DNA of 64,000 nucleotides from an uncultured Oscillospiraceae bacterium (GTDB lineage Bacteria > Bacillota > Clostridia > Oscillospirales > Oscillospiraceae). A program made the position numbers and the translations under genes. The notes beneath the pieces were generated by a model, which did not search any database, was not told where the DNA came from, and saw only the letters and a list, made by a program, of their open reading frames with translations. Location: assembly GCA_910585815.1 (NCBI GenBank), contig CAJUFJ010000004.1:1-64000 (forward strand), in the 5' to 3' direction. The stretch's first letter is position 1, and the number at the start of each line of letters is the position of its first letter. Positions 49,350 to 58,066 of the stretch are shown here, piece after piece.

Positions 49350-49379
49350 AAATACAGGAACAAAAGGAGATTGATTGAC

Positions 49380-49637
49380 ATGGAAATGTATATTCACTAT
49401 AACTCCCTCCCCGAGGGCAAGACCCTGACCGACGTGGTGGGGGAGCTGAACGAGGTTTTGGAGGACGTGGGTTCCGTCTGCGGCGGCGAGGCCGGGCGGA
49501 TTGACCTGGACCTGGAGGACCAACGGGCCAACCCCAAGCACGCCCAGGTGGCGGTGAAGGCCTACCTCCAGCGGGTGGAGTTCCCCCGGGACACCGCCGT
49601 GGAGATTGGCGGCATGGAGATTGGAGTGTATGAGTAG
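49380..49637 (+). CDS. Small conserved-looking hypothetical protein
   Basis: An 85-residue acidic protein (MEMYIHYNSLPEGKTLTDVVGELNEVLEDVG..., then AQVAVKAYLQRVEFPRDTAVEIGG). Predicted alternating helix and strand, no membrane part. ATG 49380 behind AAAGGAG. Codon use matches the genome. No family recognised. Confidence 0.7.
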   Translation: MEMYIHYNSLPEGKTLTDVVGELNEVLEDVGSVCGGEAGRIDLDLEDQRANPKHAQVAVKAYLQRVEFPRDTAVEIGGMEIGVYE

Positions 49638-49647
49638 GTAATGCTGT

Positions 49648-49736
49648 GGGGCGCGACGACCCCGGCGCGCCGCGGGGCTTTGGTATTGTTGGGGCAGACG
49701 GCGTGCCCAGTGGTCACGCCCTACATAAGGAGTTTT
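49648..49736. repeat. Family D repeat with hairpin tail
   Basis: The 23-bp core at 49649-49671 is followed by GGGCGTGACCACTGGGCACGCC-like complementary arms (GGGGCAGACGGCGTGCCC...GGTCACGCCCTAC) before the ribosome site of the HAD gene. Related cores at 46430 and 63945. Confidence 0.65.
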
Positions 49737-49739
49737 CAC

Positions 49740-50390
49740 ATGTATAAACACGTTATTTTCGACCTGGACGGCACCCTGCTCAACACCATCGACGACCTGG
49801 CGGCGGCGGGCAACTGGGTGTGCCGGAACCACGGCTGGCCCGTCCACACGGTGGAGGAGTACAAATATTTCGTGGGCAACGGCATGGCCAAGCTGGCCGA
49901 ACGCTTTGCCCCGGAGGACTGGCGGACCCCGGAGCGGATTGCCGCCCTGCTGGAGGAGTTCATGCCCTACTACAACGCCCACAAGGAGGACAAAACCGCC
50001 CCCTATCCCGGCATCGCGGCGCTGCTGGACCGGCTGAAGGGGGCGGGGGTGAGGATGGCGGTGCTGTCCAACAAGGCCCATTCCCTGGCCCCCGCCATCA
50101 TCGAGGGCTATTTCCCCGGTGTCTTCGCCTTTGTCCAGGGGGCGCTGGAGGGGGTGCCCACTAAGCCCGACCCCACCCTGCTCCACAGGCTGATGGGGGA
50201 GATGGGGGCGACCCCGGCGGACACCCTCTTTGTGGGGGACAGCAGTGTGGATATCCGCACCGCAAAGAACGGCGGACTGGTCAGCTGCGGCGTGCTGTGG
50301 GGCTTCCGCACCCGGGCTGAGCTGGAGGCCAAAGGGGCGGACCGCATTGTGGAGACCCCGGAGGAGCTGGGGGAGCTGATTTTGCGATGA
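49740..50390 (+). CDS. HAD family phosphatase, phosphoglycolate phosphatase-like
   Basis: A 216-residue HAD hydrolase: motif I FDLDGTLLNT (nucleophile D9), helical cap (about 15-90), motif II VLSNKA, lysine and motif III TLFVGDSSVDIRTAKNGG. Gph/PgmB-like subfamily. Substrate not readable from sequence. ATG 49740. The stop overlaps the next start (ATGA). Confidence 0.9.
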   Translation: MYKHVIFDLDGTLLNTIDDLAAAGNWVCRNHGWPVHTVEEYKYFVGNGMAKLAERFAPEDWRTPERIAALLEEFMPYYNAHKEDKTAPYPGIAALLDRLKGAGVRMAVLSNKAHSLAPAIIEGYFPGVFAFVQGALEGVPTKPDPTLLHRLMGEMGATPADTLFVGDSSVDIRTAKNGGLVSCGVLWGFRTRAELEAKGADRIVETPEELGELILR

Positions 50391-50674
50391 AAGCCAGGAA
50401 AAAAGGGCTGTTCACCGTATTGTACGGTATTTCCGGCCTGCTGACCGTCTGTCTGGTCTTTTTAGACTGGTTTTGCTTCGCCTTATGGCTGAATATGTAT
50501 TCAGCGTTCGGTGACCCCGATATGTATTGTCCGGCTACAGCGGAAGACATCTGGTTTTTCGGACTGTGGGCGATTGTGCTAACTTTGCTGGTCATTGTAT
50601 TTATACTTTGTACATGCTACTTGAAAACGAAACGGATGAGCTGTTATGAGAACGAATCTGTTGACAGTCAATGA
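50387..50674 (+). CDS. Small two-helix membrane protein
   Basis: A 95-residue protein with helices at about 10-36 and 55-78 separated by an acidic, tyrosine-containing loop. Coupled to the HAD gene by ATGA and overlapping the Sua5-like gene by 29 bp. Base use is less G+C-rich than in the genes around it. Function unknown. Confidence 0.65.
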   Translation: MKARKKGLFTVLYGISGLLTVCLVFLDWFCFALWLNMYSAFGDPDMYCPATAEDIWFFGLWAIVLTLLVIVFILCTCYLKTKRMSCYENESVDSQ

Positions 50675-51665
50675 GTTTGAGGCCGCCGCCAGGATTATCC
50701 GGGTGGGCGGTCTGGTTGGGATTCCCACCGAGACGGTATATGGCCTGGGGGCCAACGGCCTCAACCCGCTGGCGGTGGACCGCATCTTTCAGGCGAAGGG
50801 CCGGCCCCAGGACAACCCGCTCATTCTCCACATCCCAGACCCCTCCTGGCTGGAGCGGTACTGCCAGGACATCCCGAAGTCGGCCTGGCAGCTGGCCAAG
50901 CGGTTCTGGCCCGGGCCGCTGACCATGATCCTCCGCCGGAAGTCCATAGTGCCCGACGTGGTCACCGCCGGGCTGGACACGGTGGGGATGCGGTGCCCGG
51001 CCCACTCGGTGTGCCGGGCGGTGATTCAGGCGGCGGGGGTGCCTGTGGCCGCCCCCTCGGGCAATCTCTCGGGCAAGCCCAGCCCCACCACCGCCCGCCA
51101 CATGCTGGACGATATGGACGGGAGAATCAACGCCATCCTGGACGGCGGCGACTGCCAGGTGGGGGTGGAGTCCACCATCATCGACCTGACCTGCCGGCCC
51201 CCCCGGCTGCTGCGGCCCGGCGGCGTCCCGCTGGAGGAGCTGCAGGCGGTGCTGGGGGAGGTAGAGGTGGACCCCGCCGTGGTCCGCCCCCTGGACGAGG
51301 GGGAGAAGCCCCGGGCCCCCGGCATGAAATACCGCCACTACGCCCCCAAGGCCCCGGTGACCGTGGTCCGGGGAGACCCCCTGCGCAGCGCCCAGTATAT
51401 CCTGGACCACATCACAGCCAGCTACTGGGAGGGGGTTATCTGCTTCAACGAGTTCGCCCACTGGTTTGAGGACCACCCGGTGGAGCAGCTGGGGGGCTCG
51501 CTGGACCGGTTTGAACATGCCCGGCGGCTGTTCCGGGCTTTGCGGGCCATGGACGAGAACGGGGTCAAGCACATCTGGGCCCAGTGCCCCGACACCGACG
51601 GCATGGGCCTTGCGGTGGTAAACCGGCTGAACAAGGCCTCTGGCTTCCACATTGTAGACGCCTGA
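50646..51665 (+). CDS. L-threonylcarbamoyladenylate synthase (Sua5 type)
   Basis: A 339-residue Sua5/YwlC: YrdC domain (about 8-195; GGLVGIPTETVYGLGANG, GRPQDNPLILHI, RFWPGPLTMIL, APSGNLSGKPSPTTARH) plus C-terminal Sua5 domain (about 225-335). Makes threonylcarbamoyl-AMP from threonine, bicarbonate and ATP for the t6A37 tRNA modification. Near prfA, as often seen in Firmicutes. ATG 50646 inside the previous frame. Confidence 0.95.
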   Translation: MRTNLLTVNEFEAAARIIRVGGLVGIPTETVYGLGANGLNPLAVDRIFQAKGRPQDNPLILHIPDPSWLERYCQDIPKSAWQLAKRFWPGPLTMILRRKSIVPDVVTAGLDTVGMRCPAHSVCRAVIQAAGVPVAAPSGNLSGKPSPTTARHMLDDMDGRINAILDGGDCQVGVESTIIDLTCRPPRLLRPGGVPLEELQAVLGEVEVDPAVVRPLDEGEKPRAPGMKYRHYAPKAPVTVVRGDPLRSAQYILDHITASYWEGVICFNEFAHWFEDHPVEQLGGSLDRFEHARRLFRALRAMDENGVKHIWAQCPDTDGMGLAVVNRLNKASGFHIVDA

Positions 51666-51670
51666 GTGCA

Positions 51671-51740
51671 GACCGACTATCCCGGAAAAACGACCGACTG
51701 TCCGAAACCCCTTGCATTTTTCCATTTTTTTCACTATGTT
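51671..51740 (+). promoter_or_regulatory. Promoter with 21-bp-spaced direct repeats
   Basis: GACCGACT occurs at 51671-51678 and again at 51692-51699, a 21-bp period (two helix turns), just ahead of TTGCAT (51712-51717), 17 bp, TATGTT (51735-51740). This is the geometry of LytTR- or OmpR-type activator sites. It drives the gene at 51765 and probably coaE. Confidence 0.6.
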
Positions 51741-51764
51741 GAAGGGGCAGAAAGGAGTGGTCGT

Positions 51765-52523
51765 ATGAATTGGGGCAACCTGCTTTGGATTCCCTATGCC
51801 GCGGCCCACACCGCCGCCGCAACATTTTCCACGTTTCTGGAGATAGATCTGATCAGAATACAGCGGTTCGGCCTCTGGGCCTGGGCCGTCCCCGGGGTAT
51901 GCCTGACCCTGCTGGCCCTGGACCTGACCGGCCGGCTCACCCTGCGGGGGAGCGGCGGAAAGATGCTGGCCGCCCTGGCGTTCCCCCTCCTGTGCAGCTG
52001 CGGAGAGGCGCTGATTTTGGACGAGTACGTTCTTGACGCTGCGTCGGCAGTTTGGGCGTGGGTCTTTTCCCCGCTCCTGCTGGCGGGGTATGCCCTGCTG
52101 GGAGAGGAGAAATCGGCCGCCCCGCGAAACAAAGCGGAGACCCTGCTGGAGCAGGGGAGTATGCTGGGGGTGGTGATTGCGGTCTGGCTGATGTTGATAG
52201 CCGGCGCGGTCCTCTTTATGTCCACCTTTGGCCTGCTACTGTCTCTGATTGTGGGCGGTCTTATCTCCACCCGGAACGGTTTGCTGGACTACGGCGGGAT
52301 AAAGGGGCTGCTGGCGGCCCTGCTGGCCCTCCACCTGGTCCAGTGCCGGATGTTCTGGCGGGGCCTGCGGCTGGTCAGGCAGGAGGAGCCCGACCTGACG
52401 GGCCGACACGCCCTTTGGCTGCTGTGGCTCCCGGCGGCCAACCTGGTCTGGGCCGGCCGACTGAAAAACCGGCTGTGGAAGCGGCGGATGGAGCAGGAAA
52501 ACCCGGCGTGGAATCAGCTTTAA
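51765..52523 (+). CDS. Hypothetical polytopic membrane protein
   Basis: A 252-residue protein with about six hydrophobic helices and a basic C-terminus (KNRLWKRRMEQ). Family not recognised. ATG 51765 after AAAGGAGTGG. It precedes coaE by 11 bp. Probably the directly controlled gene of the direct-repeat promoter. Confidence 0.7.
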   Translation: MNWGNLLWIPYAAAHTAAATFSTFLEIDLIRIQRFGLWAWAVPGVCLTLLALDLTGRLTLRGSGGKMLAALAFPLLCSCGEALILDEYVLDAASAVWAWVFSPLLLAGYALLGEEKSAAPRNKAETLLEQGSMLGVVIAVWLMLIAGAVLFMSTFGLLLSLIVGGLISTRNGLLDYGGIKGLLAALLALHLVQCRMFWRGLRLVRQEEPDLTGRHALWLLWLPAANLVWAGRLKNRLWKRRMEQENPAWNQL

Positions 52524-52534
52524 AGGAGGTAACC

Positions 52535-53131
52535 ATGACTGTTATCGGCATCACCGGCCCCACCGGGGCGGGGAAGACCACCCTCCTCCGGGAGGTGGAA
52601 AAGCTGGGCGGCGGAGTGATCGACTGCGACGCCGTCTACCATGAGCTGCTGGAAAGGGATGCCGCTTTACAGGACAGGCTGGAGCAGGCGTTCGGCCCCC
52701 TGCGGAACGAGTCTGGAGCCATCGACCGGAAGAAGCTGGGGGCGGTGGTCTTTCACGACCCGGAGAAGCTGGAGAACCTCAACGCCATCGCCTGGGAGGC
52801 GGTGGTGGCCCGGACGGGTGCGCTGGTGGAGGAGTACCGGGCGCAGGGGAGCGCCCTCGCGGCCATCGACGCCATCGCCCTGCTGGAGTGCCCAGTGAAG
52901 GAGTTATGTCAACTGACCGTGGCCGTCTTGGCTCCGCCGGAGGTCCGGGTACGCCGCATCATGGCCCGGGAGGGCATTTCCCAGGACTACGCCTGGGCCC
53001 GGGTGAAGGCCCAGAAGCCGGACGGGTATTTTATGGAGAACTGTGACCATGTTCTGGTGAACGACTGCGCTTCAGCGGCGGAATTTGCCGCTTTCGCAAA
53101 AGAAAAACTGGAGGAGCTGATTCAACTATGA
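52535..53131 (+). CDS. coaE: Dephospho-CoA kinase
   Basis: A 198-residue kinase completing coenzyme A: P-loop GPTGAGKTT (8-16), VIDCDAVYHELLE with the conserved aspartates, and a lid helix region (RVRRIMAREGISQDYAWARVKAQKP). Length normal. ATG 52535 after AAAGGAGG. Overlaps the lipoprotein gene (ATGA). Confidence 0.93.
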   Translation: MTVIGITGPTGAGKTTLLREVEKLGGGVIDCDAVYHELLERDAALQDRLEQAFGPLRNESGAIDRKKLGAVVFHDPEKLENLNAIAWEAVVARTGALVEEYRAQGSALAAIDAIALLECPVKELCQLTVAVLAPPEVRVRRIMAREGISQDYAWARVKAQKPDGYFMENCDHVLVNDCASAAEFAAFAKEKLEELIQL

Positions 53132-54165
53132 ATAAGAAGTACTTCGTCGCCCTGGCTCTGCTGGCTGTGACGCTGACGTCCTGCGGGACTAAGCCGCCGT
53201 CCCCAGGTTCCGCTTCTGCCGATCCGCCGCCTGTTGTCTCTCAGGGATCGGCGATATCCCAAGAACCGGTAACATCTCAGGACCCCGCGGAGCTGAACGG
53301 GACCTGGGAGCTGATCGAGGCCGATTATCAGGCGCCCACCCAGGGCAGCCGCCTGGACGACATCAAGATTCCCGACTACAACGGCATGGACGAGGATGCG
53401 TTCTACGACAGGGCCGGTGAGCTGGGCTTCAACTCCGACACAGGGCCCTACCCTGTCTGGGCGGAGGGGATGATGCAGTCCCCCGGCGGGCGGTATGTGT
53501 CTTATGAGTCCAACAAGGACTGCCTAAACAGCGATACCGGGCGCTCGCTCTTTCTGCTGGATGTGGCTACAGGGGAGGAAAAGGTCCTGCTCAGCGGGAC
53601 GGATGGTCGCTACTACGGCTGCATGAACTGGCTGGATGAAGAACATATGCTTTGTATTGACGAGGAGCGGAATTATTTCCTGTGCAATGTGGACAGCGGG
53701 GCGATTCAACTGGACCACCCCTTTGAGAGCGATTGGGGTCCGCTGGGGTCCAACGGCTTTTTGTTTGTGGAGCAGATGGACCAGAATCTGCGCCTGCTCC
53801 GCCTGGAGCGTGACGGCTCCGTCTCCAGGCTGGTCCAGACCCCCATTGAGGGGGAACAGGTCACAAGATGCGCCATTACCGATGACGGGAGCTACGTCTG
53901 CTACATCGTGCAAAAGGACATGATGTCCTTCGACCGCTACATCGTGCTGTGGGACACGGCTTCCGGCCAGATGACGGAGATCAAGCCACCCAAGATGGCG
54001 GTGGGGGAGGACAACATGGGGGCAGTCGGCGTGGAGCTGTGGTATAACTGGGCGTTTGCGGTGGAGTTCCGAGTGGCCGACGCCCCGGAGCCCAACGGAC
54101 ACAACGAGCTGTGGGCATACAGCTGTGACGCTTTGAACGCCGTGGACCGGGATTTAGACAAATAA
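53128..54165 (+). CDS. Lipoprotein with beta-propeller-like repeats
   Basis: A 345-residue lipoprotein: signal with LTSC lipobox (C19), Ser/Pro linker, then repeats of the TolB/DPP-like kind (GRYVSYESNKDC, GRSLFLLDVATGEEKVLLSG, DRYIVLWDTASGQMTEI). It presumably acts outside the membrane; binding partner unknown. Coupled to coaE, perhaps only by chance. Confidence 0.78.
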   Translation: MNKKYFVALALLAVTLTSCGTKPPSPGSASADPPPVVSQGSAISQEPVTSQDPAELNGTWELIEADYQAPTQGSRLDDIKIPDYNGMDEDAFYDRAGELGFNSDTGPYPVWAEGMMQSPGGRYVSYESNKDCLNSDTGRSLFLLDVATGEEKVLLSGTDGRYYGCMNWLDEEHMLCIDEERNYFLCNVDSGAIQLDHPFESDWGPLGSNGFLFVEQMDQNLRLLRLERDGSVSRLVQTPIEGEQVTRCAITDDGSYVCYIVQKDMMSFDRYIVLWDTASGQMTEIKPPKMAVGEDNMGAVGVELWYNWAFAVEFRVADAPEPNGHNELWAYSCDALNAVDRDLDK

Positions 54166-54197
54166 CTTTGACAAATTAACATACAATAAGTGAAAAA

Positions 54198-54257
54198 GTA
54201 GGGGCCGGCCCGCTGACCGGTACCCCCGGGCCGCCGAGGGCGGCGGCCCCTACAAAG
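54198..54257. repeat. Dispersed repeat, family A variant
   Basis: TAGGGGCCGGCCC...GGGCCGCCGAGGGCGGCGGCCCCTACA with the same TAGGGG/CCCCTA ends as family A but GC-only arms, between the lipoprotein gene and the aminopeptidase gene. Confidence 0.65.
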
Positions 54258-54272
54258 AAGGAGGAACATCCC

Positions 54273-55688
54273 ATGAGCGAAGAAAAGAAGGAACAGACCC
54301 GAGGCGAGCAGCTGCGCAAGGCGCTGCTCTACGACAAGAAAAACGGCTATGACCGGCTGGTCCCCGGCGAGCTGGAGGCCATCACATCCTACTGCACCGG
54401 CTACAAGCAGTTCCTGGACGCGGGCAAGACCGAGCGGGAATGCGTAGACCAGACCGTCGCCCTGGCGGAGCAGGCGGGGTTCAAGCCCTATGTCCGGGGC
54501 GGCGAGCTGAAGCCGGGGGACAAGGTCTACCGGGTGAACCGGGGTAAAGCAATTACACTTGCCATTATCGGCAAGCGGCCCCTGTCGGAGGGGGCCAACA
54601 TCGGCGCGGCCCACATCGACTCCCCCCGCCTGGACCTGAAGCAGAATCCTCTCTACGAGGCGGAGGAGCTGGCCTATTTGAAGACCCACTACTACGGCGG
54701 CATCCGCAAATATCAGTGGGTGACCATCCCCCTGGAGCTCCACGGGGTGGTGGCCCTCAAGGGGGGCCAGACCGTCCGGGTGTCCATCGGCGGGGGGGAG
54801 GACGACCCCCTGTTTACCATCGACGACCTTCTGCCCCACCTGGGGGTGGAGCAGTCCAAAAAGCCCCTGGGGGAGGCCATCCCCGGCGAAAGCCTGAACA
54901 TCCTGGTGGGCAGCCGCCCCCTGGCCGACGACGAGGGCAAGGAGCGGGTGAAGCTGGCCGCCCTGGAGCTGCTCAACCGGAAGTACGGCATTGTGGAGGA
55001 GGATTTTATCTCCGCTGAGCTGTCCGCCGTCCCCGCCTTCAACGCCCGGGACATCGGCTTTGACCGTTCCCTCATCGGCGCCTACGGCCACGACGACCGG
55101 GTGTGCGCCTACGCCACCCTGGCCGCCATCCTCCAGCTGTCCGCCCCGGAGTACACCGCCGTGTGTATGCTGGCCGACAAGGAGGAGATCGGCTCCGAGG
55201 GGGTCAGCGGCATGAAGTCCGCCGCATTCGACACCTTCATGGAGGACCTGTGCCAGATCCAGAACGTCCCCCTGCGGGCCTGCTATGAAAAGTCCTTCTG
55301 CCTGTCCGCCGACGTCACCGCCGCCTACGACCCCAACTTTGCCGACGTGTATGAGAAGCGAAACAGCGCCTTTGTCAACTACGGCATGGGCCTGTGCAAG
55401 TACACCGGGGCCCGGGGCAAGTCGGGGGCCTCCGATGCCTCCGCCGAGGTGGTGGCCCGGGTGCGCCGTATCCTGGACGGGGCCAATGTGGTCTGGCAGA
55501 TGGCCGAGCTGGGGAAGGTGGACGCCGGCGGCGGCGGCACCGTGGCCGCCTATATGGCCGAGCGGAACATCGACACCCTGGATGCCGGCGTGCCGGTCTT
55601 ATCCATGCACGCCCCCTTCGAGACGGTGGGCAAGCTGGACTGCTATATGACCTTCAAGGGCATGAAGGCGGTATTTGAAGCGCTGTAA
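54273..55688 (+). CDS. M18 family aminopeptidase
   Basis: A 471-residue zinc aminopeptidase of the M18 (aspartyl aminopeptidase-like) family: metal ligands in GAAHIDSPRLDLK, ADKEEIGSEG (catalytic Glu and ligand) and VPVLSMHAPFE. Cytoplasmic, no signal. Removes N-terminal residues from peptides. ATG 54273 after AAGGAGG. Ends in a strong terminator. Confidence 0.94.
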   Translation: MSEEKKEQTRGEQLRKALLYDKKNGYDRLVPGELEAITSYCTGYKQFLDAGKTERECVDQTVALAEQAGFKPYVRGGELKPGDKVYRVNRGKAITLAIIGKRPLSEGANIGAAHIDSPRLDLKQNPLYEAEELAYLKTHYYGGIRKYQWVTIPLELHGVVALKGGQTVRVSIGGGEDDPLFTIDDLLPHLGVEQSKKPLGEAIPGESLNILVGSRPLADDEGKERVKLAALELLNRKYGIVEEDFISAELSAVPAFNARDIGFDRSLIGAYGHDDRVCAYATLAAILQLSAPEYTAVCMLADKEEIGSEGVSGMKSAAFDTFMEDLCQIQNVPLRACYEKSFCLSADVTAAYDPNFADVYEKRNSAFVNYGMGLCKYTGARGKSGASDASAEVVARVRRILDGANVVWQMAELGKVDAGGGGTVAAYMAERNIDTLDAGVPVLSMHAPFETVGKLDCYMTFKGMKAVFEAL

Positions 55689-55693
55689 AGGGA

Positions 55694-55719
55694 AAGGGCC
55701 TGCCAAATGGCAGGCCCTT
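55694..55719. terminator. Bidirectional terminator
   Basis: AAGGGCCTGCC / GGCAGGCCCTT, perfect 11-bp stem, loop AAAT, between the convergent aminopeptidase and anti-sigma-like genes. Confidence 0.85.
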
Positions 55720-55724
55720 GTCGT

Positions 55725-56675
55725 TTACTCCTGGATGGACAGCTGGAGGTTGTCCAGAATGTCTTCGATCTCGTTCTGGGTCAGGTACGCGCCAAACAGG
55801 CTGGCGCTGGCGCAGTTCGTTGTGCAGTCCGCCCAGATGTTGCCGTTGTGCATTTTTACCAGGAACTCATAGCCGTCTGAGTTTGTGTAATAGTAGGCGG
55901 TCTCATAGCTGCCGTCGATCACGTAGGTGGGGGTAGCATAATTGTCCTTAGGGATAGTATTGGAGAGTGTTATCTTGACATATCCGCTCCCGTCAGGTTT
56001 TGCGTAGAGGGCGCTGAGCAGCTCACAGACGTAACCGCCCTCCGGGTCTGTCACTACATAGGTGAAGTTGCCATCCGGGACATAGTTATAGTGTTCCCCC
56101 ATCCAGGACAGGTCGCAGGTGACCCGCCCGGTCAGCGTATCCATCAGGCTGGCGGGGTTTTCAGCGGTGTACTCCATCTTTTCAGCGCCGTCTGCCCGGC
56201 TGACCAGGCGGCTGCGGAGGGCGGGATCATTGTCTATGAGCTTAAAATCGTCCCACTGATTATATCCGTAGACCAGACCACCGCCGCCAATCGTCTCCTT
56301 GGACGACCAGCCGTCCGATTTGAACCGGCTGCTCTCGATCATCTCCTCCAGTGTGAAGGGTGAATTGCCGCTGGGGCTTGTAATGCCCACCGCGCTGGGG
56401 GTGCTTCCGTCCGCGGAGTCGGGGATGTCCTCCCGGCTGTCCACGATAATATCGTTTCGGAAGAACTGCACCGCCACCGCGCCGGCGGTGAGGGTAAAGG
56501 CCATCGCCAGGATGACGGCGGCGGCAATCAGCGGGATGCGGGTTTTTAACAGCGTTTTTTTCATGGGTATGTCCTCCTGTTGTCTCTGGCAGGAGGCGAG
56601 CTGGGTGCGGATACGCTCCCGGCTGTCCTGGGGCAGCCGGAGTTCGCTGGAGATGCGTTTCAAGTCCTGGTCCAT
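55725..56675 (-). CDS. Putative membrane anti-sigma-like protein
   Basis: A 316-residue protein: cytoplasmic N-terminal helical part (1-45, RISSELRLPQDSRERIRTQL), one membrane helix (about 53-76) and a 240-residue extracytoplasmic domain. The start is one base after the sigma gene's stop. This layout is that of membrane regulators cognate to ECF sigma factors, but no zinc anti-sigma motif is present. It may hold the sigma factor until an envelope signal arrives. ATG 56675 after GGGAGG. Confidence 0.75.
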   Translation of the reverse strand: MDQDLKRISSELRLPQDSRERIRTQLASCQRQQEDIPMKKTLLKTRIPLIAAAVILAMAFTLTAGAVAVQFFRNDIIVDSREDIPDSADGSTPSAVGITSPSGNSPFTLEEMIESSRFKSDGWSSKETIGGGGLVYGYNQWDDFKLIDNDPALRSRLVSRADGAEKMEYTAENPASLMDTLTGRVTCDLSWMGEHYNYVPDGNFTYVVTDPEGGYVCELLSALYAKPDGSGYVKITLSNTIPKDNYATPTYVIDGSYETAYYYTNSDGYEFLVKMHNGNIWADCTTNCASASLFGAYLTQNEIEDILDNLQLSIQE

Positions 56676-56676
56676 G

Positions 56677-57135
56677 TCAATACCTCCCAACCTGTTGTTT
56701 CAAGGTGCTTCTGGCTCGATGGAGCCGCATGGAGACGGCGGAGGGGCTGATGTGCAGCAGCTGGGCAATCTCCTGAAAGGAGTACCCCTCAAAATAGTGC
56801 AGGCAGACCACGGCGCGGTACCGCTCCGGCAGCTCCATAACCGCGCGGAACACCTCCCGGTCCTCGGGCTGCGCCAGCAGGACGGTCTCGTCCAGCGGGA
56901 CGATATCGTGCCGTTTTGCCCGGCTGAGGACGTTTTTACAGTGGTTGACGGTCATTTTTGTCAAAAGCGCCCGCTCTTTTCCCGGGTAGGCCTGAATGTC
57001 CCGCTCCAGCAGCCTGAGAAATACGGTCTGCACCGCGTCCTCCGCCTCCTGCTGGGAGCGGAGGAAGCCGAGCGCAACCCGGTATACGGCATCCCCGTAA
57101 CGGTCAAACAGCTCCAGCACGGTCTTCTGTTCCAT
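56677..57135 (-). CDS. ECF-like RNA polymerase sigma factor
   Basis: A 152-residue sigma-70 family protein: region 2 (VLELFDRYGDAVYRVALGFLRSQQEAEDAVQTVFLRLLE) and region 4 (LPERYRAVVCLHYFEGYSFQEIAQLLHISPSAVSMRLHRARSTLKQ). Lacks regions 1 and 3, as expected. It should control envelope-stress genes, with the next gene as partner. ATG 57135 chosen; the frame extends further upstream without a good ribosome site. Confidence 0.92.
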   Translation of the reverse strand: MEQKTVLELFDRYGDAVYRVALGFLRSQQEAEDAVQTVFLRLLERDIQAYPGKERALLTKMTVNHCKNVLSRAKRHDIVPLDETVLLAQPEDREVFRAVMELPERYRAVVCLHYFEGYSFQEIAQLLHISPSAVSMRLHRARSTLKQQVGRY

Positions 57136-57204
57136 CGGCACACCCCCTTCCGTTTTTTGAGGCCTCACCTATATAACAAATCAGAAGGAAGAATCAGCAC
57201 ATAT

Positions 57205-57789
57205 TTATTTCAGCTTTTTTTCCAGCCTGCGCACCTTGATAGCCATAACGGCACAGACGATCAACAGGAGGAGGGGGACGCCCAGGGCAAAAAAGGTCTC
57301 CATAGGGTTGAGCGTGGCGGTGGCGGTTATGATGGCGGTGGGACCGTCCGCTCCGCCGATGATTTCGGCTGCGGCGGGGGAGAGGTAGATTCCTTTCACC
57401 AGCTCCGCCCACACCGAGCTGAAAAAGGTGGTGAACAGCCACAGAAGGCTAAGCGCGCCGCTGCCGGTGAGAAACCATCGGAACAGCCGTAAATACCGCC
57501 GGGCGGTGGACCGCTCCAACTGTCCCATGGCCTGGGAGACCACCGCCCCCGCCTCGGCCACGGTGAGGGTGTCCGCCTCCTGGCGCTTCCCCTGCATCAG
57601 CTCCACCAGCGACACCCCCAGCGCCTGGGCCAGCGGCTCCAGCAGCTTTACATCGGGAAACCCCTTGGCCGTCTCCCATTTGGAAACGGCCTTGTCGGTG
57701 ACGTTCAGCCGGTCGGCCAGCTCCCTCTGAGTAAGCCCCTGTTCCTTCCGCAGCTGGGCGATAAAGGCCCCAAACCGTTCGTTGTCCAT
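57205..57789 (-). CDS. Membrane-anchored XRE regulator with GGADGPTAI motif
   Basis: A 194-residue protein: N-terminal XRE domain (FGAFIAQLRKEQGLTQRELADRLNVTDKAVSKWETAKGFPDVKLLEPLAQALGVSLVELMQG, 5-68), linker, helix (about 103-123), extracytoplasmic loop with AEIIGGADGPTAIITATAT (about 140-158) and helix (about 165-186). The loop sequence strongly resembles the GGADGPTAI motif of the beta subunit of sodium-translocating decarboxylases. ATG 57789 behind GAAAGGAGCG. Confidence 0.85.
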   Translation of the reverse strand: MDNERFGAFIAQLRKEQGLTQRELADRLNVTDKAVSKWETAKGFPDVKLLEPLAQALGVSLVELMQGKRQEADTLTVAEAGAVVSQAMGQLERSTARRYLRLFRWFLTGSGALSLLWLFTTFFSSVWAELVKGIYLSPAAAEIIGGADGPTAIITATATLNPMETFFALGVPLLLLIVCAVMAIKVRRLEKKLK

Positions 57790-57897
57790 GTCATTCGCTC
57801 CTTTCGATGCTCCAAGTGTAGCGCAGAGCGGAGAAAAAGGCAACCTACGAAAAGTAGAGCGGCTAAAATCCCCGGTTTTGCGCATCCTAATGCCAGA

Positions 57898-58033
57898 CTG
57901 TAGGGGCGGATATCATCCGCCCGCAGGATTGCGGCTGCGTGTTGTGCAAACGAGCAGGGCTGTGTAGGGGCGGCCTGTGGCCGCCCGCCGGAGACTGCCG
58001 CAATACGCATGGGCGGCCACAGGCCGCCCCTAC
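57898..58033. repeat. Two adjacent family A repeats
   Basis: CTGTAGGGGCGGATATCATCC (57898 on) and TGTAGGGGCGGCCTGTGGCC...GGCCACAGGCCGCCCCTA (57962-58033), inverted. The first is nearly identical, one mismatch in 31, to the block inside ftsK (61952-61982). They lie between the XRE gene and tepA. Confidence 0.85.
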
Positions 58034-58066
58034 GCGGTTCAGGCGCAAGATTAGGAGGGTACAACC

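Noticed and set aside
48171..50186. 671-codon minus-strand frame opposite prfA and the HAD gene
   Set aside because: Spans two genuine plus-strand genes and repeats; low-complexity translation.
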